In this document: in pieces, positions 51,240 to 63,300 of the stretch
Numbering within the stretch: the first letter of the stretch is position 1
How the letters are laid out: the number at the start of each line of letters is the position of its first letter
NCBI GenBank assembly: GCA_029961685.1
Contig: JARWKL010000008.1
Coordinates: forward strand, 34,287,619 to 34,351,618
Source of the DNA: Aristolochia californica
Lineage: Eukaryota > Streptophyta > Magnoliopsida > Piperales > Aristolochiaceae
DNA length: 64,000 bases
Reading direction: 5' to 3'
Translations under genes and position numbers: made by a program
Notes under the pieces: generated by a model
The model's input: the letters and a program-made list of their open reading frames with translations, nothing else
Told to the model about the DNA's origin: nothing
The model's database searches: none

Positions 51240-53247
51240 GCATCTTTAACATGTTTCAAGCATGCATATATCCATATTTAAAACATGTGTAGGATCAATT
51301 TAAAAATCTCTTTCTTATAAAATTCCAACCTATTAGGGTTGAACTTGTGGGATTTCCCAAACTTGGATATCAAAATTTTTGTGTTCATTTGTGGTGTGTG
51401 AATAAATTTTCTTTGCATAAATTTTTTTTTTTAATTTTTTTGCATACATAAAGTATAAAATATTCATTTTTTTGTGATCTAGTTGCAATCTTATCTTATC
51501 TTTTAGTTTACGATATAAATGGAAAATTGAAATCTCAAGTTTTGATTTAGAAAATAGTATTCATCTAAAATGGAAATACTCAAATGTAGAGAGAGATTAT
51601 TCCAAAAAGTGTCTGTCAATTTTAGGGATTTTAAACTCTCTCTAGTTTTTATATATTTGGCTTTGCTATCATCGGAAAAATGGGGAGGCGGGGGATTTTG
51701 AACTGAGTGTTCACTCCCAATCCGTAAGTCATTTCTTACAAAAATATAGCCCATTACGCATGATTGACCAATAAATCACTTCAATATCATCAATGATTTT
51801 GAGGACAACTTTTTTTTAAATGGACTAAAAAGTGGTTGTTTGACTTGGGTAAATATCCCAACACACATTCACTCGAGAATTTAATCAGGCTTGCATCCAT
51901 AGGTCATTTGCATCTTTAACATGTTTCAAGCATGCATATATCCATATTTAAAACATGAGTAGGATCAATTTAAAAATATCTTTCTTTTAAAATTCCAACC
52001 AATTAGGGTTGAACTTGTGGGATTTCCCAAACTTGGATTTCACAATTTTTGTGTTCATTTCTAGTGTGTGAATAAATTTTCTTTACTTAAATTTGTTCTT
52101 TTTTTAATTTTTTTGCATATATAAACCTCAAAATTTTCATTTTGTTGTTATCTTGTTGCCATCTTATCTTTTAGTTGATGAGTAAATGGAAAATTGAAAG
52201 GTCAAGTTTTGATTTTAGAAAATAGTATCCATCTAAAATGCAAAAACTCAAATGTAGTGAGAGATAATTCAAAAAAGTGTCTATCATTTTTAGGGATTTT
52301 AAACTCTCTCTAGTTTTTATATATTCTACTTTGCTATCATTGGTAAAAGGGGGAGGCAGGGGATTTTTAATTGAGGGTTCACTCCCAATCCGTAAGTCAT
52401 TCCTTAGAAAAATATAGCCCATTACATATGATTGGCCAATAAATCACTTTACAATCATCATTGATTGTTCGGTTAATTTTTTTGTCTAGGGAAAAATAAC
52501 GGCTTGTTTGACTTTGGGAAATATCCCACCGCATGTTCACTTGAGAATTTAATCAGGTTTGCATCCAAAGGTCATTTGCATCTTTAACATGTTTCAAACA
52601 TGCATATATCCATATTTCAGACATGTGTAGGATTAATTTAAAAATCTCTTTCTTATAAAATTCCAACCTATTAGGGTTGAACTTGTGGGATTTCCTAAAC
52701 TAGGATATAAAAATTTTTGTGTTCATTTGTGGTGTGTGAATAAAGTTTCTTTACTTAAATTTATTTTCTTTTTAATTTTTTTGCATTCATAAACTGTAAA
52801 AAATTTATTTTGTTGAAATCAACTTGCAATCTTATCTTTTAGTTTACGAGATAAATGGAAAACTGAAAGCTCAAGTTTAGATTTTTGAAAAGAGTATACA
52901 CCTAAAATGGAAATACACATATGTAGTGAGAGATAATTCCAAAAAGTGTCTGCCATTTTTAGGGAATTTAAACTCTCTCTAGTTTTTATATATTTGGCTT
53001 TGCAATCGTCAAGAAGAGGGGGAGGCGGGGGATTTTGAACTGAGAGTTCACTCCCAATCTATAATTCATTTCTTACAAAAATTTAGCCTGTTACGCTTGA
53101 TTGACCAATAAATCTCTTTACAATCATTAATGATTTTTATGTCAATTTTTTTGTAGATGGGCAAAATAATGGCTTGTTTGACTAGGGAAGATATCCCACC
53201 GCACGTTCACTTGAGAATTTAATCAGGTTTGCATCCATAGGTCATTT
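51240..53247. repeat. Satellite units 78-80, source or sister of 55071-56831
   Basis: From 51476 the sequence matches 55071-56831 at an offset of about 3,595 bp. Shared marks are AGTATTCATC, GCTATCATCG, GATTTTGAGGACAAC, then GATTGGCCAATAAATCAC, GATTGTTCGGT, AAAAATAACGGCTTG, TTTGCATCCAAAGG and CCTAAACTAGG. A small AATCTTATCTTATC slippage near 51487 is private to this copy. Confidence 0.85.
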
Positions 53248-54560
53248 GCATCTTTAACATGTTTCAAGCATGCATATATCCATATTTAAAACATGTGTAG
53301 GATCAATTAAAAATCTCTTTTTTATAAATTCCATCCTATTAGGGTTGAACTTGTGGGATTTCCCAAACTAGGATTTCAAAATTTTTATGTACATTTTTAG
53401 TGAGTGAATAAACTTTTTTTACTTAAATTTGTTGTTTTTTTAATTTTTTTGCATTCATAAACTGTAAAATTTTCATTTTGTTGTGAATCACTTGCAATCT
53501 TATCTTTTAGTTTATGAGATAAGTGGAAAATTGAAAGCTCAAGTTTGATTTTAGAAAATAGTATACATCTAAAATGGAAGTACTCAAATGTAGAGAGAGA
53601 TAATTTAAAAGAGTGTCTTTTATTATTAAGGATTTTAAAATCTCTCTAGTTTTTATGTATTTGGCTTTGCTATCGTCGGGAAAAGGCGGAGGCAGTTAAT
53701 TTTTAACTTAGTGTTGACTCACAATCCATAAGTCATTTCATACAAAAATATGGCTGTTACGCAAGATTGACCATTAAATCACTTTACAATCATCAATGGT
53801 TGTTAGGTTTGCTCTTTGTAAATGGGCTAAATAATGGCTTGTTTGACTTGGGTAAATATCTCATTGCACGTTCACTTGAGAATTTAAACAGGTTGGGATC
53901 CATAGGTCATTTGCATCTTTAACAAGTTTCATGCATGCTTATACCCATATTTAAAACATGTGCATGATCAATTTAAAAAAAAAATTCTTATGAAATTCCA
54001 ACCTACTTTGGTTGAACTTGTGGGATTTCCAAAACTTGGATATCAAAATTTTTGTGTTCCTTTGTGGTGTGTGAATAAATGGAAAATTTTTTTTTGCATA
54101 CATAAACCTTCAAATTTTTATTTTGTAGTGATCTAGTTGCAATCTTATCTTTTAGTTTATGAGATAAATGGAAAATTGAAAGCTCAAGTTTTGATTTTAC
54201 ATAATAGTATACATCTAAAATGAAAATACTCAAATGTAGAGAGAGATAATTCTAAAACATGTCTGTCATTTTTAGAGATTTTAAACTCTCTCTATTTTTT
54301 ATATATTTAGCTTTGTAATCGTCTGGAAAAGGGGGAGGCGGGGGAATTTGAACTGAGTGTTCACTCCCAATCCATAAGTCATTTCTTACAAAAATATAGC
54401 CCGTTACGCATGATTGACCAATAAATCACTTTACAATCTGCAATGATTGTTAGGTCAGCTTTTTATTAAATAGGCAAAATAATGGCTTGTTTGACAAGGG
54501 TAAATATCCCACCGCACGTTCACTTGAGAATTTAATCAGGTTTGCATACATAGGTCATTT
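53248..54560. repeat. Satellite units 81-82
   Basis: Two regular units (665 and 648 bp). Unit 82 (53913) lacks part of the T-rich stretch near 54080 and instead reads GAATAAATGGAAAATTTT. No gene or foreign insertion is seen. Confidence 0.85.
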
Positions 54561-55499
54561 GCATCTTTAACATGTTTCATGCATGCATATATCCATATTT
54601 AAAACATCTGTAGGATCAATTTAAAAATCTCTTTATTATAAAATTCCAACCTATTATGGTTGAACTTGTGGGATTTCCCAAACTAGGATATCAAAATTTT
54701 TGTGTTCATTAGTGGTGTGTTCATTAATTTTCTTTACTTAAATTTGTGGTTGTTTTAATTTTTTTCTCTTCATAAATTGTAAAATTTTCATTTTGTTTTA
54801 AGCTTATCTTTTAGTTTACGAGATAAATGGAAAATTGAAAGCTCAAGATTTGATGTTAGAAAAAAGTAAACATCCAAAATGGAAATACAAAAATGTAGAG
54901 AGAGATAATTCCAAAGAGTGTCAGTCATTTTTAGGGATTTTATACTCTCTATAGTTTTTATATATTTGCCTTTGCAATAGTCAGGAAAAGGGGCAGGTGG
55001 GGGATTTTTAACTGAGTGTTCACTCCCAATCCATAAGTCCTTTATTACAAAAATATAGCCCGTTACGCATGATCTAGTTGCAATCTTATCTTTTAGTTTA
55101 CGAGATAAATGGAAAATTGAAATCTCAAGTTTTGATTTTAGAAAATAGTATTCATCTAAAATGGAAATACTCAAATGTAGAGAGAGATAATTCCAAAAAG
55201 AGTCTATCATTTTTAGGGATTTTAAACTCTCTCTAGTTTTATTATTTTTGGCTTTGCTATCATCGCGAAAATGAGAGGCAGGGGATTTTGTACTGAGTGT
55301 TTACTCCCTATCCTTAAGTCATTTCTTTTAAAAAGATAGCCCATTACGCATGATTGACCAATAAATCACTTCACAATCATCAATGATTTTGAGGACAACT
55401 TTTTTGTAAATGGACCAAAAAATGGTTGTTTGACTTGGGTAAATATCCCATTGCACGTTCACTTGAGAATTTAATCAGGTTTGCATCCATAGGTCATTT
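54561..55499. repeat. Unit 83 with ~282-bp partial duplication
   Basis: The spacing is 939 bp. Sequence around GTTACGCATGAT near 55071 switches to GATCTAGTTGC, an earlier point of the unit, so TTTTAGTTTACGAG occurs at 54809 and again at 55091. The second copy matches unit 78 from 51476 on, while the first does not. This fixes the point where the 1.8-kb block was joined in. GAT is shared at the junction. The junction also fuses two minus-strand satellite frames into the longest open frame of the window (54788-55210, 140 codons). Confidence 0.88.
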
Positions 55500-58400
55500 G
55501 CATCTTTAACTTGTTTCAAGCATGCATATATCCATATTTAAAACATGAGTAGGATCAATTTAAAAATCTCTTTCTTATAAAATTTCAACCTATTAGGGTT
55601 GAACTTGTGGGGTTTCCCAAACTTGGATATCAAATATTTTGTGTTCATTTCTGGTGTGTGAATAAATTTTCTTAACTTTTATTTATTTATTTTTAATTCT
55701 TTTGCATATATAAACCTTATAATTTTCATTTAGTTGTTATCTAGTTGCAATTTTATCTTTTAGTTTACGAGATAAATGGAAAATTGAAAGCTCAAGTTTT
55801 GATTTTAGAAAATAGTATACATCTAAATTGGAAATATTCAATTGTAGAGAGAGATAATTCAAAAAAGTGTCTATCATTTTTAGGGGTTTTAAACTCTCTC
55901 TCTAGTTTTTATATATTTGGCTTTGCAATCGTCGGGAAAAGGGGGAGGCGGGGGATTTTTAACGGAGGGTTCACACTTTATCCAGAAGTCATTTCGTAGA
56001 CAAATATAGGCCATTATGCATGATTGGCCAATAAATCACTTTACAATCATCGCTGATTGTTCGGTCAACTTTTAGTAACTGGGAAAAATAACGGCTTGTT
56101 TGACTTTGGGAAATATCCCATCGCATGTTCACTTGAGAATTTAATCAGGTTTGCATCCAAAGGTCATTTGAATCTGTAACATATTTCAAGCATGCAAATA
56201 TCCATGTTTAAAACATGTGTAGAATCAATATAAAAATCTCTCTCTAATAAAATTCCAACCTATTACTTGTGGGATTTCCTAAACTAGGATCTCAAAATTT
56301 TTATGTTCATTTGTAGTGTGTGAATAAGTTTTATTTACTTAAATTTTTTGTTTTTTAATTTTTTTTGCATTCATTAGTTGTAAAATTTTCTTTTTGTTGT
56401 GATCTACTTGCAATCTTTTCTTTTAGTTTACGAGATAAGTGCAAAATTGAAAGCTCAAGTTTTCAATTTAGAAAATAGTATACATCTAAAATGGAAATAC
56501 TCAAATGTAGAGAGAGATAATTCCAAAAAGTGTTTGTCATTTTTAGGGATTTTAAACTCTCTCTAGTTTTTATAAATTTGGCTTTGCAATTGTCAGGAAT
56601 AGGGGGAGGCGGGGGATTTTTAACTATGTGTGCACTCCCAATCTATAAGAAATTTCTTAAATAAATATAGCCCGTTAGGCATGATTGACCAATAAATCAT
56701 TTTACAATCATCAATGATTGGAAGGTCAGCTTTTTTGTAAATGGGCAAAATAATGGCTTGTTTCAGTTGAGTAAAAATCCTGCCGCACGTTCTCTCTAGA
56801 ATTTAATCAGGTTTGCATCCATAGGTCATTTGCATCTTTAACATGTTTGAAGCATGCATATATCCGATGTAAAACATGTGTAGGATCAATTTAAAAATCT
56901 CTTTCTTATAAAATTCCAACCTATTAGGGTTGAACTTGTGGGATTTCCCAAACTTGGATATCAAAATTTGTGTGTTTATTTCTGGTTTGTAAATAAATTT
57001 TCTTTACTTAAATTTGTAGTTTTTTAATTTTTTTGCATACATAAACTGTAAAAAATTTCATTTTATTGTGATCTAGTTGCAATCTTATCTTTTTGTTTAC
57101 GAGATAAATGGAAAATTGAAAGCCCAAGTTTTTTATTTTAGAAAATAGTATACATCAAAAATGGAAATAATCAAATGTAGAGAGAGATAATACAAAAACG
57201 TGTCTATCATTTTTTAGGGATTTTAAACTTCTCTTGTTTTTATATATTTAGCTTTGCAATTGTCAGGAAAGGGGAAAGCGAGGGATTTTTAACTGAGTCT
57301 TCACTCCCAATCCATATGTCATTTCTTACCAAAACATAGCCCGTTACGCATGATTGACCAATAAATCACTTTACAATCATCAATGATGGTTAGGTTAGTT
57401 TTTTTTTAAATGGGCAAAATAATGGCTTGTTTGACTTGTGTAGATATCCCATCGCACGTTCACTTAAGAATTTAATCAGGTTTGCATCAATAGTCATTTG
57501 CATCTTTAACATGTTTCAAGCATGCATATATCCATACTTAAAACATGTATAGGATCAATTTGAAAATCTCTTTCTTATAAAATTCTAACTTATTAGGGTT
57601 GAACTTGTGCGATTTCCCAAACTTGGATATCAAAATTTTTGTGTTCATTTATGGGGTGTGAATAAATTTTCTTTACTTAAATTTGTTGATTTTTAATTTT
57701 TTTGCATACATAAACTGTAAAATTTCCATTTTGTTGTTATCTAGTTGCAATCTTATCATTTAGTTTACGAGATAAATGGAAAATTGAAAGCTCAAGTTTT
57801 CATTTTAGAAACTAGTATACATCTAAAATGGAAATACTCAAAAGTAGAGAGAGATAATTCGAAAAAGTATCTGTCATTTTTAGGGATTTTAAACTTCCCT
57901 AGTTTTTTATATTTTTGGCTTTGAAATCGTCGGGGAAAAGGGGAGGCGGGGGATTTTTAACGGAGTGTTCACACCCAATCATTAAGTTATTTCTTACAAA
58001 AATGTAGCCCATTACGCACGATTGACCAATAAATCACCTTACAATCATCAATGATTGTTAGGTTAGCTTTTTTGTAAATGGGCAAAATAATGGCTTGTTT
58101 AACTTGGGTAAATATCCCACCGCATGTTCACTTGAGAATTTAATTAGGTTTGCACCCATAGGTCATTTTCATCTTGAACATGTTTCAAACATGCATATAT
58201 CTATATTTAAAACATGTGTTGGATGTTTTTAAAAATCTCTTTCTTATAAAATTCCAACCTATTAGGGTTGAATTTGTTGGGATTTCCCAAACTAGGATAT
58301 CAAAATTTTTATATTCAGTTGTGGTGTGTGAATTAATTTTCTTTACTTAAAATTTGTTGTATTTAAATTTTTTTGCATACATAAACTGTAATTTTTTTTT

Positions 58401-60171
58401 TTTTTGTGATCGAATAGCAATCTTTGCTTTTAGTTTACGAGATAAATGGAAAATTGAAAGCTGAAGTTTTGATTTAAGAAAATAGTATACATAAAAAATG
58501 GAAATACTCAAATGTAGAGAGAGATAATTCCAAAAAGTTTCTCTCATTTTTAGGGATTTTAAACTCTCTAGTTTTTACATATTTGGCTTTGCTATCGTCG
58601 GGAAAAGGGGGAGGCGGTGGATTTTTAGCTGAGTGTTCACTCCCAATCCATATGTCATTTATTACAAAAATATAGACCGTTACGCATGATGGACCAATAA
58701 ATCACGTTACAATCATCAATGATTGTTAGCAAAGCTTTTTTGTAAATGGGCAAAAAATTGGTTGTTTGAGTTGGGAAAATATCCTACCGCACGGTCACTT
58801 GAGAATTTAATCAGGTTGGCATCCTTAGGTCATTTGCATCATTAACATTTTTCAAGCATGCATATATCTATATTTAAAACAGGAGTAGGATCAATTTAAA
58901 AATCTCTTTCTTATAAAATTCCAACCTTTTGGGGTTGCACTTGTCGGATTTCCCAAACTTGGATATCAAAATTTTTGTGTTCATTTAAGTGTGTGAATAA
59001 ATTTTCTTTACTTAAATTTGTTTTTTTTTTATTTTTTTGCATACATAAACTGTAAAATTTTCATTTTGTTGTGATCTAGTTGCAATCTTATCTTTTAGTT
59101 TACAAGATAAATGGAAAATTGAAAGCTCAAGTTTTTATATTACAAAATAGTACATCTAAAAGGGATATACTCAAATGTAGAGAGAGATAATTCCAAAAAG
59201 TGTCTATCATTTTTAGGGATTTTAAACTCTCTCTAGTTTTTATTTATTTGGCTTTGCTATCGTTGGGAAAAGGAGAAGGCCGGGGATTTTTAACTGAGTG
59301 TTCATTCCCATTCCATATGTAATTTCTTACAAAAATATAGCCCATAACACATGATTGACCAATAAATCACTTTTACAATAATCAATGATTATTGGGTCAA
59401 CTTTTTTGTAAATGAGCAAAATAATGGTTGTTTGACTTTGGTAAATATCCTACCGCACGTTCTCTTGAGAATTTAATCAAGTGTGCATCCATATGTGATT
59501 TGAATCTTTAACATGCTTCAAGCATGCCTATAGTAATATTTAAAACATGTGTGGGATCAATTTAAAAATCTTTTTCCTATAAAATTCCTACCTATTAGGG
59601 TTGAACTAGTGGGATTTCCCAAAAATGGATATCAAAATTTTTGTGTTCATTTCTGGAGTGTGAATAAATTTTATTTTCATAAATTTATTGTTTTTTTAAA
59701 TTTTTTGGCAAACATTAACCTTTAAAATTTCATTTTGTAGTGATCTAGTTGCAATCTTATCTTTTAGTTTATGAGATAAATGAAAAATTGAAAGCTCAAG
59801 TTTGATTTTACAAAATAGTATACATCTAAAATGGAAATACTCAAATGTAGAGAGAGATAATTCAAAAAAGTGTCAGTCATTTTTAGGTATTTTAAACTCT
59901 CTCTAGTTTTTATATATTTGGCTTTGGAATCGTCGGGAAAAGGAGGAGACGGGGTATTTTAAACTGAGTATTCACTCCCAATCCGTAAGTCATTCCTTAC
60001 AAAAATATAGCCCGTTACGCATGATTGACCAATAAATCACTTTAAAATCAACAATGATTGTTAGGTAAGCTTTTTTGTAAATGGTCAAAGTAATGGCTTG
60101 ATTGACTTGGGTAAATATCCCACCGCACGTTCACTTGAGAATTTAATCAGGTTTGCATCCATACGTCATTT
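55500..60171. repeat. Regular satellite units 84-90
   Basis: Seven units spaced 662-670 bp. 55500-56831 completes the block shared with 51910-53247. The rest shows ordinary variation, such as a poly-T stretch near 58390 and ATCTATATTT in the units at 58169 and 58836. I see no gene, RNA or insertion. Confidence 0.88.
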
Positions 60172-60314
60172 GCATCGTTAACATGTTTCAAACATGCACA
60201 TAGTAATGGTTTGATTGGCATGGGTAAATATCCCACCGCACGTTCACTTGAGAATTTGATCAGGTTTGCATCTATAGGTCATTTGCATCTTTAACATGTT
60301 TCAAGTATGCACAT
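60089..60314. repeat. 113-bp tandem duplication across a unit boundary
   Basis: 60089-60201 and 60202-60314 are direct copies that share private variants. AGTAATGG replaces AATAATGG, TTGATTG replaces TTGTTTG, and GCACAT replaces GCATAT. They differ at nine positions by eye. The duplication creates the 113-bp pseudo-unit between starts 60172 and 60285. Because the private variants are shared, this arose by local copying and not by exchange with a distant unit. Confidence 0.88.
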
Positions 60315-63300
60315 ATCCATGTTCAAAACTTGTGTAGGATCAATTTAAAAATCTCTTTCTTGCAAAATTCCAACCTATTAGGGTTGAACTCGTGGGATTT
60401 CCCAAAATTGGATATCAAAATTTTTGTGTTCATTTGTGGTGTGTGAATAAATGTTCTTTCATTAAATTTGTTGTTTTTTTATTTTTTTGCGTACATAATT
60501 TGTAAAATTTTCCTTTTGTTGTGATTTAGTTGCAATCTTATCTTTTAGTTTACGAAATAAATGGAAAATTGAAAGCTCAAGTTTTGATTTTAAAAAATAG
60601 TATACAGCTAGAATGGAAATACACAAATGTAGAGAGAGATAATTCCAAAAAGTGTCTGTCATTTTTAGGGATTTTAAGCTCTCTCTAGTTTTTATATATT
60701 TGGCTTTCCTATTGTCGAAAAAATAGGGAGGCGGTGGATTTTGAACTGAGTGTTCAATCCCAATCCATAAGTCATTTCTTACAACAATATAGCCCATTAC
60801 GCATGACTGACGAATAAATCACTTTACAATCATCAATGATTGTTAGGACAATGTTTTTGTAAATTGGCAAAATAATGGCATGTTTTACTTGGGTAAATAT
60901 CCCACCGCACGTTCACTTGGGAATTTAATCAAGTTTGCATCCATAGGTCATTTGCATCTTTAACATGTTTTAAGCAGGCATATATCCATATTTAAAACAT
61001 ATGTTGGATCAATTTAAAAATCCTTTTCTTATAAAATTCCAACCAATTAGGGTTGAACTTGTGGTATTTCCCAAAATTGGATATCAAAATTTTTGTGTTT
61101 ATTGTGGTGTGTCAATAATCTTCATTACTTAAATTTGTTGTTTTGTTCATTTTTCTGGTTAAAATATTCATTTTGTTGTGATCTACTTGCAATTTTGTCT
61201 TTTAGTTTACGAGATAAATAGAAAATTGAAAGCTCAAGTTTTGATTTTAGAAAATAGTATACATCTAAAATGGAAATACTCAAATGTATAGAGAGATAAT
61301 TCTAAAAAGTGTCTGTCATTTTTAGGGATTTTAAACTCTCTTTAGTTATTCTATATTTGGCTTTGCAATCGTCAGGAAAAGGGGGAGGCAGGGGATTTTT
61401 AACTGAGTGTTCACTCACAATCCAAAAGACATTTCTTGCAAAAATATAGCCTGTTATGCATGATTGACCAATAAATCACTTTACAATCATCAATGATTGT
61501 TAGGTCAGTTTTTTCGTAAATGGGCAAAATAATGGTTTCTTTGACTAGGGTAAATATCCCACCGCACGTTCACTTGAGAATTTAATCAGGTTTGCATCCA
61601 TATGTCATTTGCATCTTTAACATGTTTCAAGCATGCATATATCATATTAAAAACATGAGTAGGATCAATTTAAAAATCTCTTTCTTGTAAAATTCCAACC
61701 TGTTAGGGTTGAACTCGTCGGATTTCCAAAACTAGGATATCAAAATTTTAGTGTTCATTTGTGGTGTGTGAATAAATTTTCTTTAATTAAATTTGTTGTT
61801 TTTATAATTTTTTTGCTTTCATAAACTGTAAAAGTTTCGTTTTGTTGTGATCAACTTGCAATCTTATCTTTTAGTTTACAAGATAAATGGAAAATTGAAA
61901 GCTCAAGTTTTGATTTTAGAAAATAGTACACATCTAAAATGGAAATGCTCAAATGTAGAGAGAGATAATTCCAAAATGAATCAGTCATTTTTAGGGATTT
62001 TAATCTCTCTCTTGTTTTTATATATTTGGCTTTGCAATCGTCAAGAAAAGGGGGTGGCGGGGGATTTTGAACTGAGTGCTCACTCGCAATGCATAAGTCA
62101 TTTCTTAAAAAAAAAATGGCCCGTTACGCTTGATTGACCAATAAATCACTTTACAATCATCAATGACTGTTACGTCAGCTTTTTTGTTAATGGTCAAAAT
62201 AATGGTGTGTTTGACTTGGGTAAATATCCCCTGCACGTTCACTTGAAAATTTAATCAGGTTTGCATCCTTAACATGTTTCAAGCATGCATATATCCATAT
62301 TTAAAACATGTGTAGGATCAATTTAAAAATGTCTTTCCTATAAAATTCCTTCCTATTAGGGCTGAACTTGTGGGATTTCCCAAACTTGGATATTAAAATT
62401 TTTGTGTTCATTTCTAGTGTGTGAATAAATTTTCTTTACTTAAATTTGTAGTTTTTTAATATTTTTGCATACATAAACTATAAAATTTTATTTTTGTTGT
62501 GATCTAGTTACAATCTTATCTTTTAGTTTACGAGATAAATGAAAAATTGAAAGCCCAAGTTTTGATTTTAGAAAATAGTATATATCTAAAAAGCAAATAC
62601 TCAAATGTAGAGAGAGATAATTCCAAAAAGTGACTGTCATTTTTAAGGATTTTAAACTTCTCTAGTTTTTATATATTTGGCTTTCCTATCATCGGTAAAA
62701 TGGGTAGGCGGGGGATTTTGAACTGAGTGTTCACTCACAATCCATAAGTCATTTGTTACAAAAATATAGCCCATTACGCATGATTGACCATTAAATCACT
62801 TTATAATCATGAATGATTGTTAGGACAACTTTTTTGTAAATGGGCAAAAAAATGGTTGTTTGACAAGGGTAAATATCCCACAACATGTTCACTTGAGAAT
62901 TTAATCAGGTTGCATCCATAGGTAATTTGCATCTTTCACATGTTTCAAGCATGCATATATTTAAAACATGAGTAGGATCAATTTAAAAATTTCTTTCTTA
63001 TAAAATTCCAACCTATTAGGGTTGAACTTATGGAATTTCCCAAATTAGGATATAAAAATTTTTGTGTTCATTTGTGGTGTGTGAATAAATTTTCATTACT
63101 TCATTTTTTTTGTTTTTATAATTTATTTTCTTTCATAAACCTTAAAATTTTCATTTTGTTGTGATCTACTTGCAATTTTATCTTTTAATTCTTGACATAA
63201 ATGGAAAATTGAAAGCTCAAGTTTTGATTTTTCAAAATAGTATACATCTAAAATGGAAATAATCAAATGTAGAGAGAGATAATTCCAAAAAGTGCATATC

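Noticed and set aside
60172..60284. An independent short satellite of 113 bp
   Set aside because: It is a single tandem duplication of the usual unit boundary, present only twice.
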